DNA of 64,000 nucleotides from WHSW01 sp963759295 (GTDB lineage Bacteria > Actinomycetota > Thermoleophilia > Solirubrobacterales > 70-9). Position numbers and translations under genes: made by a program. Within the stretch, counting starts at the first letter, position 1, and each line of letters starts with the position of its first letter. The notes below the pieces were generated by a model. It worked only from the letters and a program-made list of their open reading frames with translations. It did not search any database and had not been told where the DNA came from. Below are positions 35,055 to 43,109 of the stretch, piece after piece. The stretch covers positions 124,001 to 188,000 of the forward strand of contig CAVWYT010000016.1 in the NCBI GenBank assembly GCA_963759295.1, written 5' to 3'.

Positions 35055-35456
35055 TTGTCGGAGGAGCAGGTTGAGGTCGTGCGCGCGCACATCGAGGCGT
35101 TTGGCTCGCAGGACGCCCCGCGCACGCTTTCGTACCTCGACCCCCACGTCGTCCTGGACCTCTCGCGCGGCGGTGCGATCGACGAAGTGGTCTATGGCCG
35201 TGAGGCCCTCGCGGAGTTCATGCGCAGGTGGGTGGGGACGTTCGAGGACTATCGGTATGAGGTGGAGCGACTGACGGATCTCGGCTCGGGGGCGGTACTG
35301 GCCGTGGTGTTCGAGACCGGGCGCGGCAAAGGAAGCGGCGCGCCGGTAAATCGCTCCTACGCCAACCTCTACACGGTGATCGAGGGGAAGATCGCGCGGA
35401 TGACGATGTTCCCCACCGAGCGCGAAGCCCTCGAAGCCGCCGGGCTGTCGGAGTAG
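35055..35456 (+). CDS. SnoaL/NTF2-like protein
   Basis: A 133-residue protein with the alpha+beta cone pattern: SEEQVEVVRAHIEAFGSQD, DPHVVLDLSRGGAIDEVVYGREALAEFMRRW, and the C-terminal strands ANLYTVIEGKIARMTMFPTEREALEAAG. Members bind small hydrophobic ligands or act as isomerases. TTG 35055 is preferred because it begins at the first helix; TTG 35016 is an alternative in the same frame. The function is not deducible. Confidence 0.65.
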   Translation: MSEEQVEVVRAHIEAFGSQDAPRTLSYLDPHVVLDLSRGGAIDEVVYGREALAEFMRRWVGTFEDYRYEVERLTDLGSGAVLAVVFETGRGKGSGAPVNRSYANLYTVIEGKIARMTMFPTEREALEAAGLSE

Positions 35457-35518
35457 GTGGGCGCGACTTTTTTTGGGCGCCGTTCCTCGCCGTTAACTTC
35501 CCGCCACGCGGCGGTGGC

Positions 35519-35794
35519 TCAGTCCACCTCGGCCTTGATCTCGCAGCGGTCGATCGAGGCGCGGGTTCCCGGTGTGTCCGCCGGGTCCATCGCGTCGAGT
35601 GCGGCCTCCGCCGCCGCCATGTCGCCCGCCGTCTCGAAGTGCTGGATCACGACTGCGGTGCGTTGGTCAGCGTCGTGGAGAATCTGGACTTTCTTGGCGG
35701 GAATGTCCACGGGCGGTCCCTCTCGGGCCTCGGCCATGCGCTCGGCCATGTGATCGGGATCGACGTCCGTGAACCTGACTACGCGTGCGTACAT
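35519..35794 (-). CDS. ABM-like small dimeric alpha/beta-barrel protein
   Basis: A 91-residue protein (MYARVVRFTDVDPDHMAERM, then VQILHDADQRTAVVIQHFETAGDM). One beta-alpha-beta-beta unit ends in a helix, as in ferredoxin-like antibiotic-biosynthesis-monooxygenase (ABM) or stress-responsive folds. An AGGAG Shine-Dalgarno sits close to the ATG, so unlike many neighbours it is not leaderless. No catalytic residue can be assigned. Confidence 0.6.
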   Translation of the reverse strand: MYARVVRFTDVDPDHMAERMAEAREGPPVDIPAKKVQILHDADQRTAVVIQHFETAGDMAAAEAALDAMDPADTPGTRASIDRCEIKAEVD

Positions 35795-36017
35795 GACTCT
35801 CCTCTCGCTCGCCGACGAGGCGAACCCTACATCGTCATCGTCAGATGCCGGGGAACGTCGCCCAGGGGTGGCAATCGGCGCCCCGGCGCGCGCTCGCGCC
35901 GGCAATCGAAGCCGGCGAGCCTCGCGGACCGTAGTAGCTGGTGGACAAAACCAAGCTGGAACACCGGTCGCCGTCGCGGTACGTTGACGGGGCTGGACCA
36001 ATTCGCGAGGAGGCCCG

Positions 36018-36681
36018 ATGCACAACCCGCTGCGTTCCGAGGCAGAGATGTTCAGGGTGGTCGTGATCGTCGGGTTCGCCGCCGCTCCGGTGATCGCCCT
36101 CGGCCTGATCGCCGGCCCGGAGTGGGGCGCGATCATGCTCGCGGTCGAGGTCGGGATGGGGATCGGCCTGATGTGGCGCGCGCTGCGCGGATCCGACCCG
36201 CACACGGCTGCGGTGACGAGCTCCGACGACGAGGTCCGCCGCATCCTCGTGGTCGCCAACGAGACGGTCACGGGTAAGGCGCTGCTCTCGGAGATCCACG
36301 GCCGCTGCGCGGGCCGGCCGAGCGAGGTGATGGTGATCGTGCCGGCGCTGCCGGGCTCGCGCCTCGAGCACCTCGCCCACGACGTCGACGCCGCGCTCGC
36401 GGAGGCGCGCGAGCGACTCGACGCCTCGCTGCGGGCGATGGCGCGACGCCGGGATCGAGGCGCGCGGCGAGGTCGGGGACCATCACGACCCCAACGTGGC
36501 GATCGAGGACGCGCTTCGGGCCTTCGCGGCCGACGAGGTGATCGTCTCGACCCACCCGCCGGAGCGCTCGAAGTGGCTGGAGCGGGGGGTGGTCGAGCGC
36601 GCCCGGGCGGAGATCCCGCTGCCGGTCTCCCACGTGGTCGTCGACCTCGAGGCCGAGGCGGCGACGCCGACCGGGGTCTGA
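36018..36681 (+). pseudogene. membrane-anchored stress-like protein, frameshifted
   Basis: MHNPLRSEAEMFRVVVIVGF starts a two-helix membrane anchor, followed by a Rossmann-like domain (RRILVVANETVTGKALLSEI). At about 36441-36445 (GATGGCGCGACGCC) two bases appear missing from a GC repeat. The continuation in the +1 frame (DAGIEARGEVGDHHDP, then EVIVSTHPPERSKWLERGVVER, VSHVVVD) ends at 36681. The C-terminal part is homologous to the protein between ctaD and ctaE. A GAGGAGG site precedes the ATG. Either a sequencing error or a genuine frameshift; the intact form would be about 222 residues. Confidence 0.7.
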
Positions 36682-36706
36682 TCCGCTCAGCCGGCCGGGA
36701 GCCCGC

Positions 36707-37408
36707 CTACTTGCCGCCGACGCTGTCGAGCAAGTACTGGACCAGGCCCTGGAGATCCTTCGGCGAGAGCCTGGTCTCGAAGTCCTGGGGCATGACGTTG
36801 GGCTGGAAGCCCTGGGCGATCTCGGAGTTGGGGTCGACGATCTGCTTCTCGATGTAGGCGGCGTCCTTGCCGGCGAGCCCCTGGTCGAGGTCGGGGCCGG
36901 TTGTCGCCGCGGTGCCCGCCGCCTTCAGCGTGTGGCAGATGCCGCACTGCTCGCTGAACAGCTCGGGCGGCGCGAGCTGCGGGGGCTTGGCCCCCGGCAC
37001 CCCGGCGACGCTCGCGACGTAGGTCGAGACGTCCTCGGCGTCCTGGCCGGTAACGATCTCGGCGGGCATGAACACCCGGTCGTAGTCCTCGGCTCCGGTG
37101 GCGATCTCGCGCGGGTTCTCGATCTGTCCCGCGACGACGCCCTCGATCGTGTCGCTGTCCATCCCGTTGGCGCGGGACTCGGAGAAGGCGTCGTCGAGGT
37201 TCGGCCCGACGGTCGCGCTCGTCCCGGCCTGGGCGAGGGTGTGGCAGGTCCCGCACTTGGCCTGGAACAGCGCCCTGCCGCGCTCGACGTTGGCGTCCTC
37301 GCTCGCGTCGCAGCCGCTGATCACGATCACGCCGACGAGCGCGGCCGCGACCGCGCCCAGGCGGGCGGCGACGATCCGCTGGCGACTGCGGGAGGGCGCT
37401 CGGCGCAC
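36707..37408 (-). CDS. di-haem cytochrome c lipoprotein
   Basis: A 233-residue protein with an N-terminal basic, hydrophobic signal and lipobox VISGC, so it is probably lipid-anchored outside the membrane. Two c-type haem motifs occur, KCGTCH and QCGICH, each followed by a methionine ligand (RVFMPAEI, PNVMPQDF), giving two tandem class I domains. It could donate electrons to the CuA of CtaC. TAGGAT overlaps ATG 37417, so GTG 37408, 7 nt after the hexamer, is the preferred start; the ATG is the alternative. Confidence 0.88.
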   Translation of the reverse strand: MRRAPSRSRQRIVAARLGAVAAALVGVIVISGCDASEDANVERGRALFQAKCGTCHTLAQAGTSATVGPNLDDAFSESRANGMDSDTIEGVVAGQIENPREIATGAEDYDRVFMPAEIVTGQDAEDVSTYVASVAGVPGAKPPQLAPPELFSEQCGICHTLKAAGTAATTGPDLDQGLAGKDAAYIEKQIVDPNSEIAQGFQPNVMPQDFETRLSPKDLQGLVQYLLDSVGGK

Positions 37409-37415
37409 GCTCGGC

Positions 37416-37421
37416 ATCCTA
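37416..37421 (-). promoter_or_regulatory. -10 element TAGGAT, leaderless cytochrome c
   Basis: TAGGAT (minus strand) ends 7 nt before GTG 37408 and overlaps the upstream ATG, which argues against that ATG as the start. Confidence 0.45.
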
Positions 37422-37554
37422 TCTGTCGCGCGGGCGTCGACATCCGCTCGCGTAGTGACTCCAGGCGCCGGTTTTCGTTAGGGTTGAGCCGATCGGCACT
37501 AGCTCCTGCGGCGGGGGCGCAACCGGGTGATTCGAGGGCGGGAGAAGGGCGCAG

Positions 37555-37977
37555 ATGGAAGTACGTGAGGGAATGTCGGGCGTGGTTCTCACCGTCGGGC
37601 CCGGTCACACACTGCGCGAGGCCGCGCAGCGGATGATGGAGAAGGGCGTCGGCGCGGCGGTCGTGATCGACGAGGCGGCACCGGGCCCGCGGATCGTCTC
37701 CGAGCGCGACATCCTCAACTCGATCGGCAAGGGCGAGGATCCCGACATCGAGCTCTGCGGCAACCACATGTCGGACTCGCTGATCGCCGCGGCGCCGGAT
37801 TGGAGCCTCGAGCGCGCCGCGGTCGAGATGGCCCGTCGCCACATCCGCCACCTGGTCGTGGTCGAGCGCGGCGCGCTCGTCGGCGTGCTCTCGATGCGCG
37901 ACATCGTCCGCGTCTGGACGTCCGAAGGCGCCACCTCGAGCATGATCTCCCCCGAGGCGGAGCAGGGCGCCACCTAG
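37555..37977 (+). CDS. tandem CBS-domain protein
   Basis: A 140-residue protein made of two CBS motifs: GHTLREAAQRMMEKGVGAAVV...RIVSERDIL and DWSLERAAVEMARRHIRHLVV...LVGVLSMRDIV. Such stand-alone pairs bind adenine nucleotides and act as energy sensors. It stands between the cytochrome c gene and the ctaF end of the minus-strand operon, so a link to respiration is possible but unproven. Confidence 0.85.
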   Translation: MEVREGMSGVVLTVGPGHTLREAAQRMMEKGVGAAVVIDEAAPGPRIVSERDILNSIGKGEDPDIELCGNHMSDSLIAAAPDWSLERAAVEMARRHIRHLVVVERGALVGVLSMRDIVRVWTSEGATSSMISPEAEQGAT

Positions 37978-38007
37978 GGCGGAAACGGTCGGGTGCGGGC
38001 GCCGGCG

Positions 38008-38286
38008 CTACTCGCCGCGGCGAAGCGGGACCGCCGGGATCACCGCGGTCGAGACCCGCTGGCGGCGAGGCAGCCGCGCGTAGCTGTTGCGGGCGTCGCG
38101 AATCCAGCCGACCAAGGCGACGATCGCGACGATCGCGCCTGCGACCCCGTACGGCCACCAGGTGAACAGCGAGGCCAGCACCGCGGCGATCCCGAAGGCG
38201 ATCAGCGCCGGCTGCCATGAGGCCTCCGGGAGGTAGACGAGCTCGGTCGGCTCGCCGCCGTCGCGGCGTTCGTCGGCGACCGTCAT
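38008..38286 (-). CDS. ctaF: cytochrome c oxidase subunit IV (CtaF-like)
   Basis: A 92-residue protein: soluble N-terminus (DERRDGGEPTELVYLPEASWQP), then two transmembrane helices (ALIAFGIAAVLASLFTWW, GVAGAIVAIVALVGWI), and a basic tail ending RRGE. This layout is that of the actinobacterial cytochrome c oxidase subunit 4. The ATG overlaps the stop of a 36-codon ORF. It is the last gene of the minus-strand operon that also encodes ctaA, ctaB and the ligand-less oxidase pair. Confidence 0.65.
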   Translation of the reverse strand: MTVADERRDGGEPTELVYLPEASWQPALIAFGIAAVLASLFTWWPYGVAGAIVAIVALVGWIRDARNSYARLPRRQRVSTAVIPAVPLRRGE

Positions 38287-38393
38287 CCGATGTAGATGAC
38301 CGCGACGAGGAAGGTGAGCCCGAAGACCGCGAGCGCGATCGCAGCCGTGACCATCGCCGTTCCGATGTTGCTTGCCGCTCTGCCTCGGTCCAT
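38283..38393 (-). CDS. 36-residue single-helix membrane peptide
   Basis: ATG 38393 to TGA 38283, overlapping the ctaF ATG by ATGA. The sequence is a short polar N-terminus (MDRGRAASNIG) and one transmembrane helix (MVTAAIALAVFGLTFLVAVIYIG). Position and coupling suggest a tiny oxidase subunit or assembly peptide. No family is recognised, but translational coupling and the clean helix make a real gene likely. Confidence 0.6.
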   Translation of the reverse strand: MDRGRAASNIGTAMVTAAIALAVFGLTFLVAVIYIG

Positions 38394-38408
38394 CGCAGCG
38401 CCGTTCTA

Positions 38409-39371
38409 TCAGATGATCCGATCGAGGGCCATCGAGCAGAAGAGCAGCGCCAGGTAGGCGAGCGACGACAGGTAGAGGCGCAGCGCGGCCGGCCGCGACG
38501 GATGCCGGGCGAGCCCGACCGCCAGCCTGATGAAGGCGCCGCCGAGCAGCGACGCCGCGGCGGCGTACGCCGCCCCCAAAAAGCCGGTCGCCACCGGCAG
38601 CAGCGTGAACGCGACCAGGGCCAGGGAGTAGACGACGATCTGGTGCCGGGTGGCGCGCTCGCCCCGGACGACCGGCAGCATCGGCACACCGCTGCGCTCG
38701 TAGTCGTCCTTGATCAGCAGCGACAGCGCCCAGAAGTGCGGCGGCGTCCACAAGAAGACGATCCCGAACGGGTAGAACGCCTCGATCGGCAAGCCTCCGG
38801 TCGCCGCCGCCCAGCCGACCAGCGGCGGAACGGCGCCGGCGGCGCCGCCGATGACGATGTTCTGCGGCGTCAGCGGCTTCAGCCACACCGTGTAGACGAA
38901 CACGTAGCCGAGCAGCCCGGTGAGCGCGAGGGCGGCGGCAAGTGCGTTGACGGTCAGCGCCAGCTGCACCGTAGCGAGCGCCCCGAGGGTGATCCCGAAG
39001 ATGAGCCCGTGCAGGGGCTCGATCCGCCCGGCGACCAGCGGGCGCGCCCGGGTGCGCGCCATGCGCGCGTCGCGATCGCGGTCGATGTAGTGGTTGATCG
39101 CCCCGGCGCCGCCGGCCGCCAGGTAGCCGCCCAGCATCGTCCAGAGGACGACCGAGAGTGACGGCCCGGAGGGGTCGGCGACGAACATCGTCGCCACGGT
39201 GGTGAGCAGCAACAGCGAGATGATCCGCGGCTTCGTGAGCGCCACGTAGTCGCGCAGGTGGGCGACCAGGCCCTGCTCGCGGGCGCGGCGGATCCTCACA
39301 GGTCGCGCGACGCCGGCGGGCTCGAGCTGGCCGGTCTCCACCGGATGGCTGGTGCTGGTCGCGCTCTCCAT
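38409..39371 (-). CDS. ctaB: protohaem IX farnesyltransferase (haem O synthase)
   Basis: Adds a farnesyl group to haem B to make haem O. The 320-residue UbiA-type protein has about nine helices and the two Asp-rich loops: NHYIDRDRDARMARTRARPL and the conserved PPHFWALSL-YERSGVPMLP stretch. The N-terminal 55 residues are polar. ATG 39371 overlaps the ctaA stop (TGATG). It supplies haem to the oxidase together with ctaA. Confidence 0.95.
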   Translation of the reverse strand: MESATSTSHPVETGQLEPAGVARPVRIRRAREQGLVAHLRDYVALTKPRIISLLLLTTVATMFVADPSGPSLSVVLWTMLGGYLAAGGAGAINHYIDRDRDARMARTRARPLVAGRIEPLHGLIFGITLGALATVQLALTVNALAAALALTGLLGYVFVYTVWLKPLTPQNIVIGGAAGAVPPLVGWAAATGGLPIEAFYPFGIVFLWTPPHFWALSLLIKDDYERSGVPMLPVVRGERATRHQIVVYSLALVAFTLLPVATGFLGAAYAAAASLLGGAFIRLAVGLARHPSRPAALRLYLSSLAYLALLFCSMALDRII

Positions 39372-40405
39372 CAGGCGGTCACCGGGCCCGCCGGCTCGGT
39401 TGAGGGGGCGCGGTCGGGGAGCGGCTCGGAGGCCGGCATCAGGCTGGCGCGCGCATCGGCCACCGTCGCCCACATGATCGTCCCGAGCGCGAGATGCCCG
39501 AGGATCAAGCCGGCGTGCTTGCCGGCCCAGACGTTGACCGCCCCGAGCGCGATCTGGCCGGCGAGCACGAGCGGCGCGACCCGGAACGCCGGGCTCGGGG
39601 CGCGGCGCCGGACGGCGACCGCGGCCATCGCGATCACGGCGATCGCGGTCAGGTACATGAGCAGCCGATGCGCGAGCTGGATGTCGACCAGCCGCGACTG
39701 ACCGAAGGAGAGGAAGCCCTGCCCGTTGCAGCCCGGGAACTGGTCGGCGCTCCAGCCGGTCCCGCAGGCCTCGTGAGCTCCGACGTGGACCGGATTCGGG
39801 GTGCCGTGGTACTCGGTTCCGGCGACGTAGCCTCCGGCGACGATCGTCGCCAGCACGAGCGCCGCGGTGACCGTCGTCAGCGGTCGCAGGCCGCGCTGGA
39901 CCTCGGCCGGAGCCCGGCGGGCGGCCGGGTCGGACGCTCGCCGGAGCACGATCAGCAGCCCGAGCAGCAGCATCGCCAGGCCCAGGTGAGCGGCGACGAG
40001 CTCGTCCTCGAGGCCCCTCTCCACCGTGAGCCCGCCGAGCGCCGCCTGCGCCAGCACGAGGACGCCGGCGGCGACCGAGCCGCGGACGAGCAGTCGGTGC
40101 TCGCGCAGACCGCGGAACGCGCGCCAGATCAGCAGGCCGATGAGCACGACGACGACCGTCGCCGCGACCCGATGCGTGAACTCGACCGCGGATTCGGCCG
40201 AGTCGGCCGGCAGCACGCCGCCCTCGCAGAGCGGCCAGCCGTGGGTGCCGCTGCCCTCGGCGCCGCAGCCGAGACCGGAATCGCTGACGCGGACCACTCC
40301 GCCGATCAGGATCAGCACGAAGGTGGCGACGATCGTCGCGGTGGCGAGGCGGCGAAAGCGGCTGAGAAGCTCGTCCGCATCGCCACGAATGGCGACTGGG
40401 CTCAT
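39371..40405 (-). CDS. ctaA: haem A synthase
   Basis: Oxidises haem O to haem A. The 344-residue protein has eight helices and the four conserved histidines (EFTHRVAA, VAAHLGLAM, LAHRLLMY, LGHLALGT). Two cysteine pairs sit in external loops (GCGAEGSGTHGWPLC and ACGTGWSADQFPGC), as in Bacillus-type CtaA. It starts 5 bp after the end of the ligand-less subunit I gene, so the two are co-transcribed. Confidence 0.94.
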   Translation of the reverse strand: MSPVAIRGDADELLSRFRRLATATIVATFVLILIGGVVRVSDSGLGCGAEGSGTHGWPLCEGGVLPADSAESAVEFTHRVAATVVVVLIGLLIWRAFRGLREHRLLVRGSVAAGVLVLAQAALGGLTVERGLEDELVAAHLGLAMLLLGLLIVLRRASDPAARRAPAEVQRGLRPLTTVTAALVLATIVAGGYVAGTEYHGTPNPVHVGAHEACGTGWSADQFPGCNGQGFLSFGQSRLVDIQLAHRLLMYLTAIAVIAMAAVAVRRRAPSPAFRVAPLVLAGQIALGAVNVWAGKHAGLILGHLALGTIMWATVADARASLMPASEPLPDRAPSTEPAGPVTA

Positions 40406-40410
40406 CAGGG

Positions 40411-42195
40411 TCAGGCTACAGGGGCGCTATCGCTGTCGTCCGCGTCGCCCGAGGGCTCGTCGGACCCCTGCTCGGATGCCCCCACGGCCCGCGTCGGCGC
40501 GGGCCCCTCGGCCCGCTCCAGCGGCGCCGGCGCCGCGAACGAGCGCTCGCGGCGCACGATCGACTCGCGGATGTCGTACAGCGGCTCGCCGCTGCGCACG
40601 TCGGGAACCGCGTCGAAGTTGTGCGCGGGCGGCGGCGAGAGCGCGAACCACTCCAGCGTGGCTCCGGCCCACGGGTCGTGACCGCGAGCCGGCAGGCCGT
40701 TGTTCCAGCTATGGGCGGCGTTGCCGAGCTCGATCAGCAGCCCGAGCACGAGCACGAAGGCTCCGATCGAGGCGACCAGGTTGTAGCCGTCGACGCCGGC
40801 GTCCTCGTAGAACTGCCAGACGTCGACCGGCTGGCCCTTGAGCCCGGCGAAGAACATCGGCACCACGTAGAGGTGGACGCCAACCGTCATCAGCGCCAGC
40901 GCCAGCTTGCCGGCCGCTTCGCCGAGCACCCGGCCCGAGAGCTTCGGGAACCAGTAGTGCAGCCCGGCGAAGCCGCCCATGACACCGCCGCCGACCAGGA
41001 CGTACAGCGTGTCGCCCTGGCTCGCGGTAGTGAAGTCGAGCGCCCAGCCGACCGGGATCACCGAGTAGCCGAGCTCGCCGGCGAGCCCGCAGGCCATCGT
41101 CGAGATCGCCAGCAGCGCGTACCAGCTCGCGGCCCGGAGCCGCAGCGTCCCACCCCAGACCGTCGCGATCCAACCGTAGATCAAGAGCCCGATCGGGACC
41201 ACGAGGGCGAGCGCGAAGGCCATCGCCATGATCGGCCAGCCCTGGTTGAGCGGGGCGACGTACATGTTCTGCATCCAGGCGAGCAGCCCGAGCACGGCGA
41301 CCGCGACCAGCGAGCCCATCGCTGCCCGCCGGCTGAAGATCGGCTTGCGCGCAAACGTCGGCAGGATCTCCGAGATCGCGCCGGCGGCGCCGATGAACAC
41401 GATCAAGTAGGCGCCGGTGAGGAAGATGTAGGAGAGGTGCTGGTACAGCAGCGGCGCGCCGCCCTCGCCGGCCTCGTAGAAGACGCCGTCGAAGCGGCGG
41501 TCGATCTCGAGCATCGCCAGCGCCGCGATCATGATCGGGCCGACAACGAGCAGCAGGTACGAGATCACCGCTCCGGAAAACGAGAACAACGGCATCCGGC
41601 GCCAGGCGATTCCGGGGGCGCGCATCCGGCGGATGGTCGCGATCATGTTGATCGCGAAGCAGACGAACCCGGCGACGGCGAGCGCCGTGCCGGCGATCCA
41701 GGCGTCGGCGCCGTTCGACGGCGAGTAGGCGAGCGTCGACAGCGGCGCCAGCGCCGCACTCCCGGTCTCGGGCACCGTGTAGAGGAAGCTCGCGTAGATC
41801 GTCACGCCGCCGGCGAGATAGAGCCAGTAGGAGAGCTGGTTGAGCCGCGGCAGCGCGACGCCGCGCGCGCCGAGCTGCAACGGCACCACGTAGGCGATCA
41901 GCCCGAGCAGCAGCGGGATGCAGGCGAGGACCACGAAGCTGACCGGCGCGACGCTCATCAGCCGGTTGAAGATCTCCGGGTTGACCAGCGAGTTCTCGGG
42001 GACGATCAGCTGCACCCGCATGAGCGCGAACTCGGTCGCGGCGAGCGCGAGGAAGACGAGCGAGGTCGCGATATACAGGAGGCCGACCGCCTTGTGGTCG
42101 GCGCTCGTCGCACGCTCGATCCACGCCTGGCGCGGCTTTTCCACCTCGCGGGTGACGATCTCGGGCCGGGCCGGGGCGATCGTCGGCGGCGTCAT
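40411..42195 (-). CDS. haem-copper oxidase subunit I homologue lacking all metal ligands
   Basis: A 594-residue, 12-plus-helix protein that aligns with CtaD along its length: HKAVGLLYI, YVVPLQLGARGVALPRLNQLSYW, YQHLSYIF, ARKPIF, GLHYWFPKLSGR, LEWFALSPPPAHNFD. Every functional residue is replaced. The helix II haem His is Ala83; the CuB His and cross-linked Tyr of YSHPAVY are Thr260 and Leu264; the CuB His pair is Gln309-Asn310; the His-bearing helix X segment is shortened by about seven residues with none left (394-408). D-channel Asp is Gly112 and K-channel Lys is Leu338. The frame is intact. It cannot bind haem a/a3-CuB in the usual way; its role is unknown. Confidence 0.9.
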   Translation of the reverse strand: MTPPTIAPARPEIVTREVEKPRQAWIERATSADHKAVGLLYIATSLVFLALAATEFALMRVQLIVPENSLVNPEIFNRLMSVAPVSFVVLACIPLLLGLIAYVVPLQLGARGVALPRLNQLSYWLYLAGGVTIYASFLYTVPETGSAALAPLSTLAYSPSNGADAWIAGTALAVAGFVCFAINMIATIRRMRAPGIAWRRMPLFSFSGAVISYLLLVVGPIMIAALAMLEIDRRFDGVFYEAGEGGAPLLYQHLSYIFLTGAYLIVFIGAAGAISEILPTFARKPIFSRRAAMGSLVAVAVLGLLAWMQNMYVAPLNQGWPIMAMAFALALVVPIGLLIYGWIATVWGGTLRLRAASWYALLAISTMACGLAGELGYSVIPVGWALDFTTASQGDTLYVLVGGGVMGGFAGLHYWFPKLSGRVLGEAAGKLALALMTVGVHLYVVPMFFAGLKGQPVDVWQFYEDAGVDGYNLVASIGAFVLVLGLLIELGNAAHSWNNGLPARGHDPWAGATLEWFALSPPPAHNFDAVPDVRSGEPLYDIRESIVRRERSFAAPAPLERAEGPAPTRAVGASEQGSDEPSGDADDSDSAPVA

Positions 42196-43100
42196 GGCGC
42201 TGCCTGCCCCGTCTCCTGGACGCTTGCGACCGTCCCCTGTGCCTCGGTCAGATCCTTCTTCAGCTGCTCGATGTACTGCTGGTACTCGGGCACCGTCACC
42301 ACTCGTACCCAGGCGCGCATCTCCGGGAAGCTCGTCCCGGAAAAGATCGTCGAGCGTCCCGAGTAGCGACCGACCTCGTCGGCCTTGAACCAGGTCTGCA
42401 CGACGTCACCGGGCACCGCCTGGACCTGGCCGCCGAGCGAGGGGACCCACCAGCTGTGAAGGACGTCGATCGCGTTGATGTTGAGGACGACCGCGGTGTC
42501 CTCCGGGACCACCAGCTCGCCGTAGCTGAAGGTTCTGCGACCGGGCGTCCCGCCGGGGTACTCGAACCGCCACAGCCATTGCTGGGCGATCGCGTCGATC
42601 TCCAGCGGTGCCGTCTCGCCCGGCTCGGAGCCGGAGATCGGCTCGCCGCTGGTCGCCGACTCCTGGCCCTCGAGGGCGGCGGGGGCCGGCAGGTCGCTGA
42701 CTCCGACCTGTGCCGTCTGCGAGGCGCCGAGCCCGTTCGGCCCGCTGGGCTCCACCGAGCGCACGTCCGCGGTCTGGACGACGCCGAACACGAACAACGC
42801 GAGCGCGAGGGCGGTGAGGGCGGCGATCGCCGGGCGCAGCGCGCCGCGGCCGGCGGCGAAGCGCGCCGGCTCGCGTCCGCGGCGCTCGCGGAAGCGGACC
42901 ACCGCCACGATCATCGCCGCGTTGATGGCGATGATCAGCGCGACGACGATCGCGATCACCACCCAATAGGTGGAGTTGATCGTCTCGGCGTTCGGGGAAT
43001 GCGGCTCCTCGGGGCCGAGCTGGATCGCGCACGCCGGCGTCGCGGCCCAGGCGAACGCGAGCACGGAGGCGAGGGCGAGCAGGATCGTCCGGCGGCTCAA
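42192..43100 (-). CDS. oxidase subunit II homologue with degenerate CuA site
   Basis: A 302-residue protein: signal peptide, two transmembrane helices, a 60-residue polar insertion, then a cupredoxin domain (QQWLWRFEYPGGTPGRRTFSYGELV). The first CuA ligand His215 (DVLHSWWVP) and Met261 remain, but both cysteines are Ser250 and Ser254 and the second His is Phe258. Quinol-oxidase subunit II proteins also lose CuA, but here the partner subunit I has lost its haem sites too. It starts TTG 43100 after TAGAAT and overlaps the subunit I gene by ATGA. Confidence 0.9.
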   Translation of the reverse strand: MSRRTILLALASVLAFAWAATPACAIQLGPEEPHSPNAETINSTYWVVIAIVVALIIAINAAMIVAVVRFRERRGREPARFAAGRGALRPAIAALTALALALFVFGVVQTADVRSVEPSGPNGLGASQTAQVGVSDLPAPAALEGQESATSGEPISGSEPGETAPLEIDAIAQQWLWRFEYPGGTPGRRTFSYGELVVPEDTAVVLNINAIDVLHSWWVPSLGGQVQAVPGDVVQTWFKADEVGRYSGRSTIFSGTSFPEMRAWVRVVTVPEYQQYIEQLKKDLTEAQGTVASVQETGQAAP

Positions 43101-43109
43101 GGCGGCGCC

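Noticed and set aside
35457..35485. GGCGC ... GCGCC inverted repeat with seven T, after the SnoaL-like gene
   Set aside because: The T run lies in the loop, not after the stem, so it is not a standard terminator.
40411..43100. Treating the oxidase-like pair as a pseudogene
   Set aside because: Both frames are intact over 594 and 302 codons with ATGA coupling, conserved structural motifs and a promoter, which does not fit decay.
42192..43100. Calling the pair a quinol oxidase because CuA is lost
   Set aside because: Quinol oxidases keep the haem and CuB ligands in subunit I; here they are all missing.
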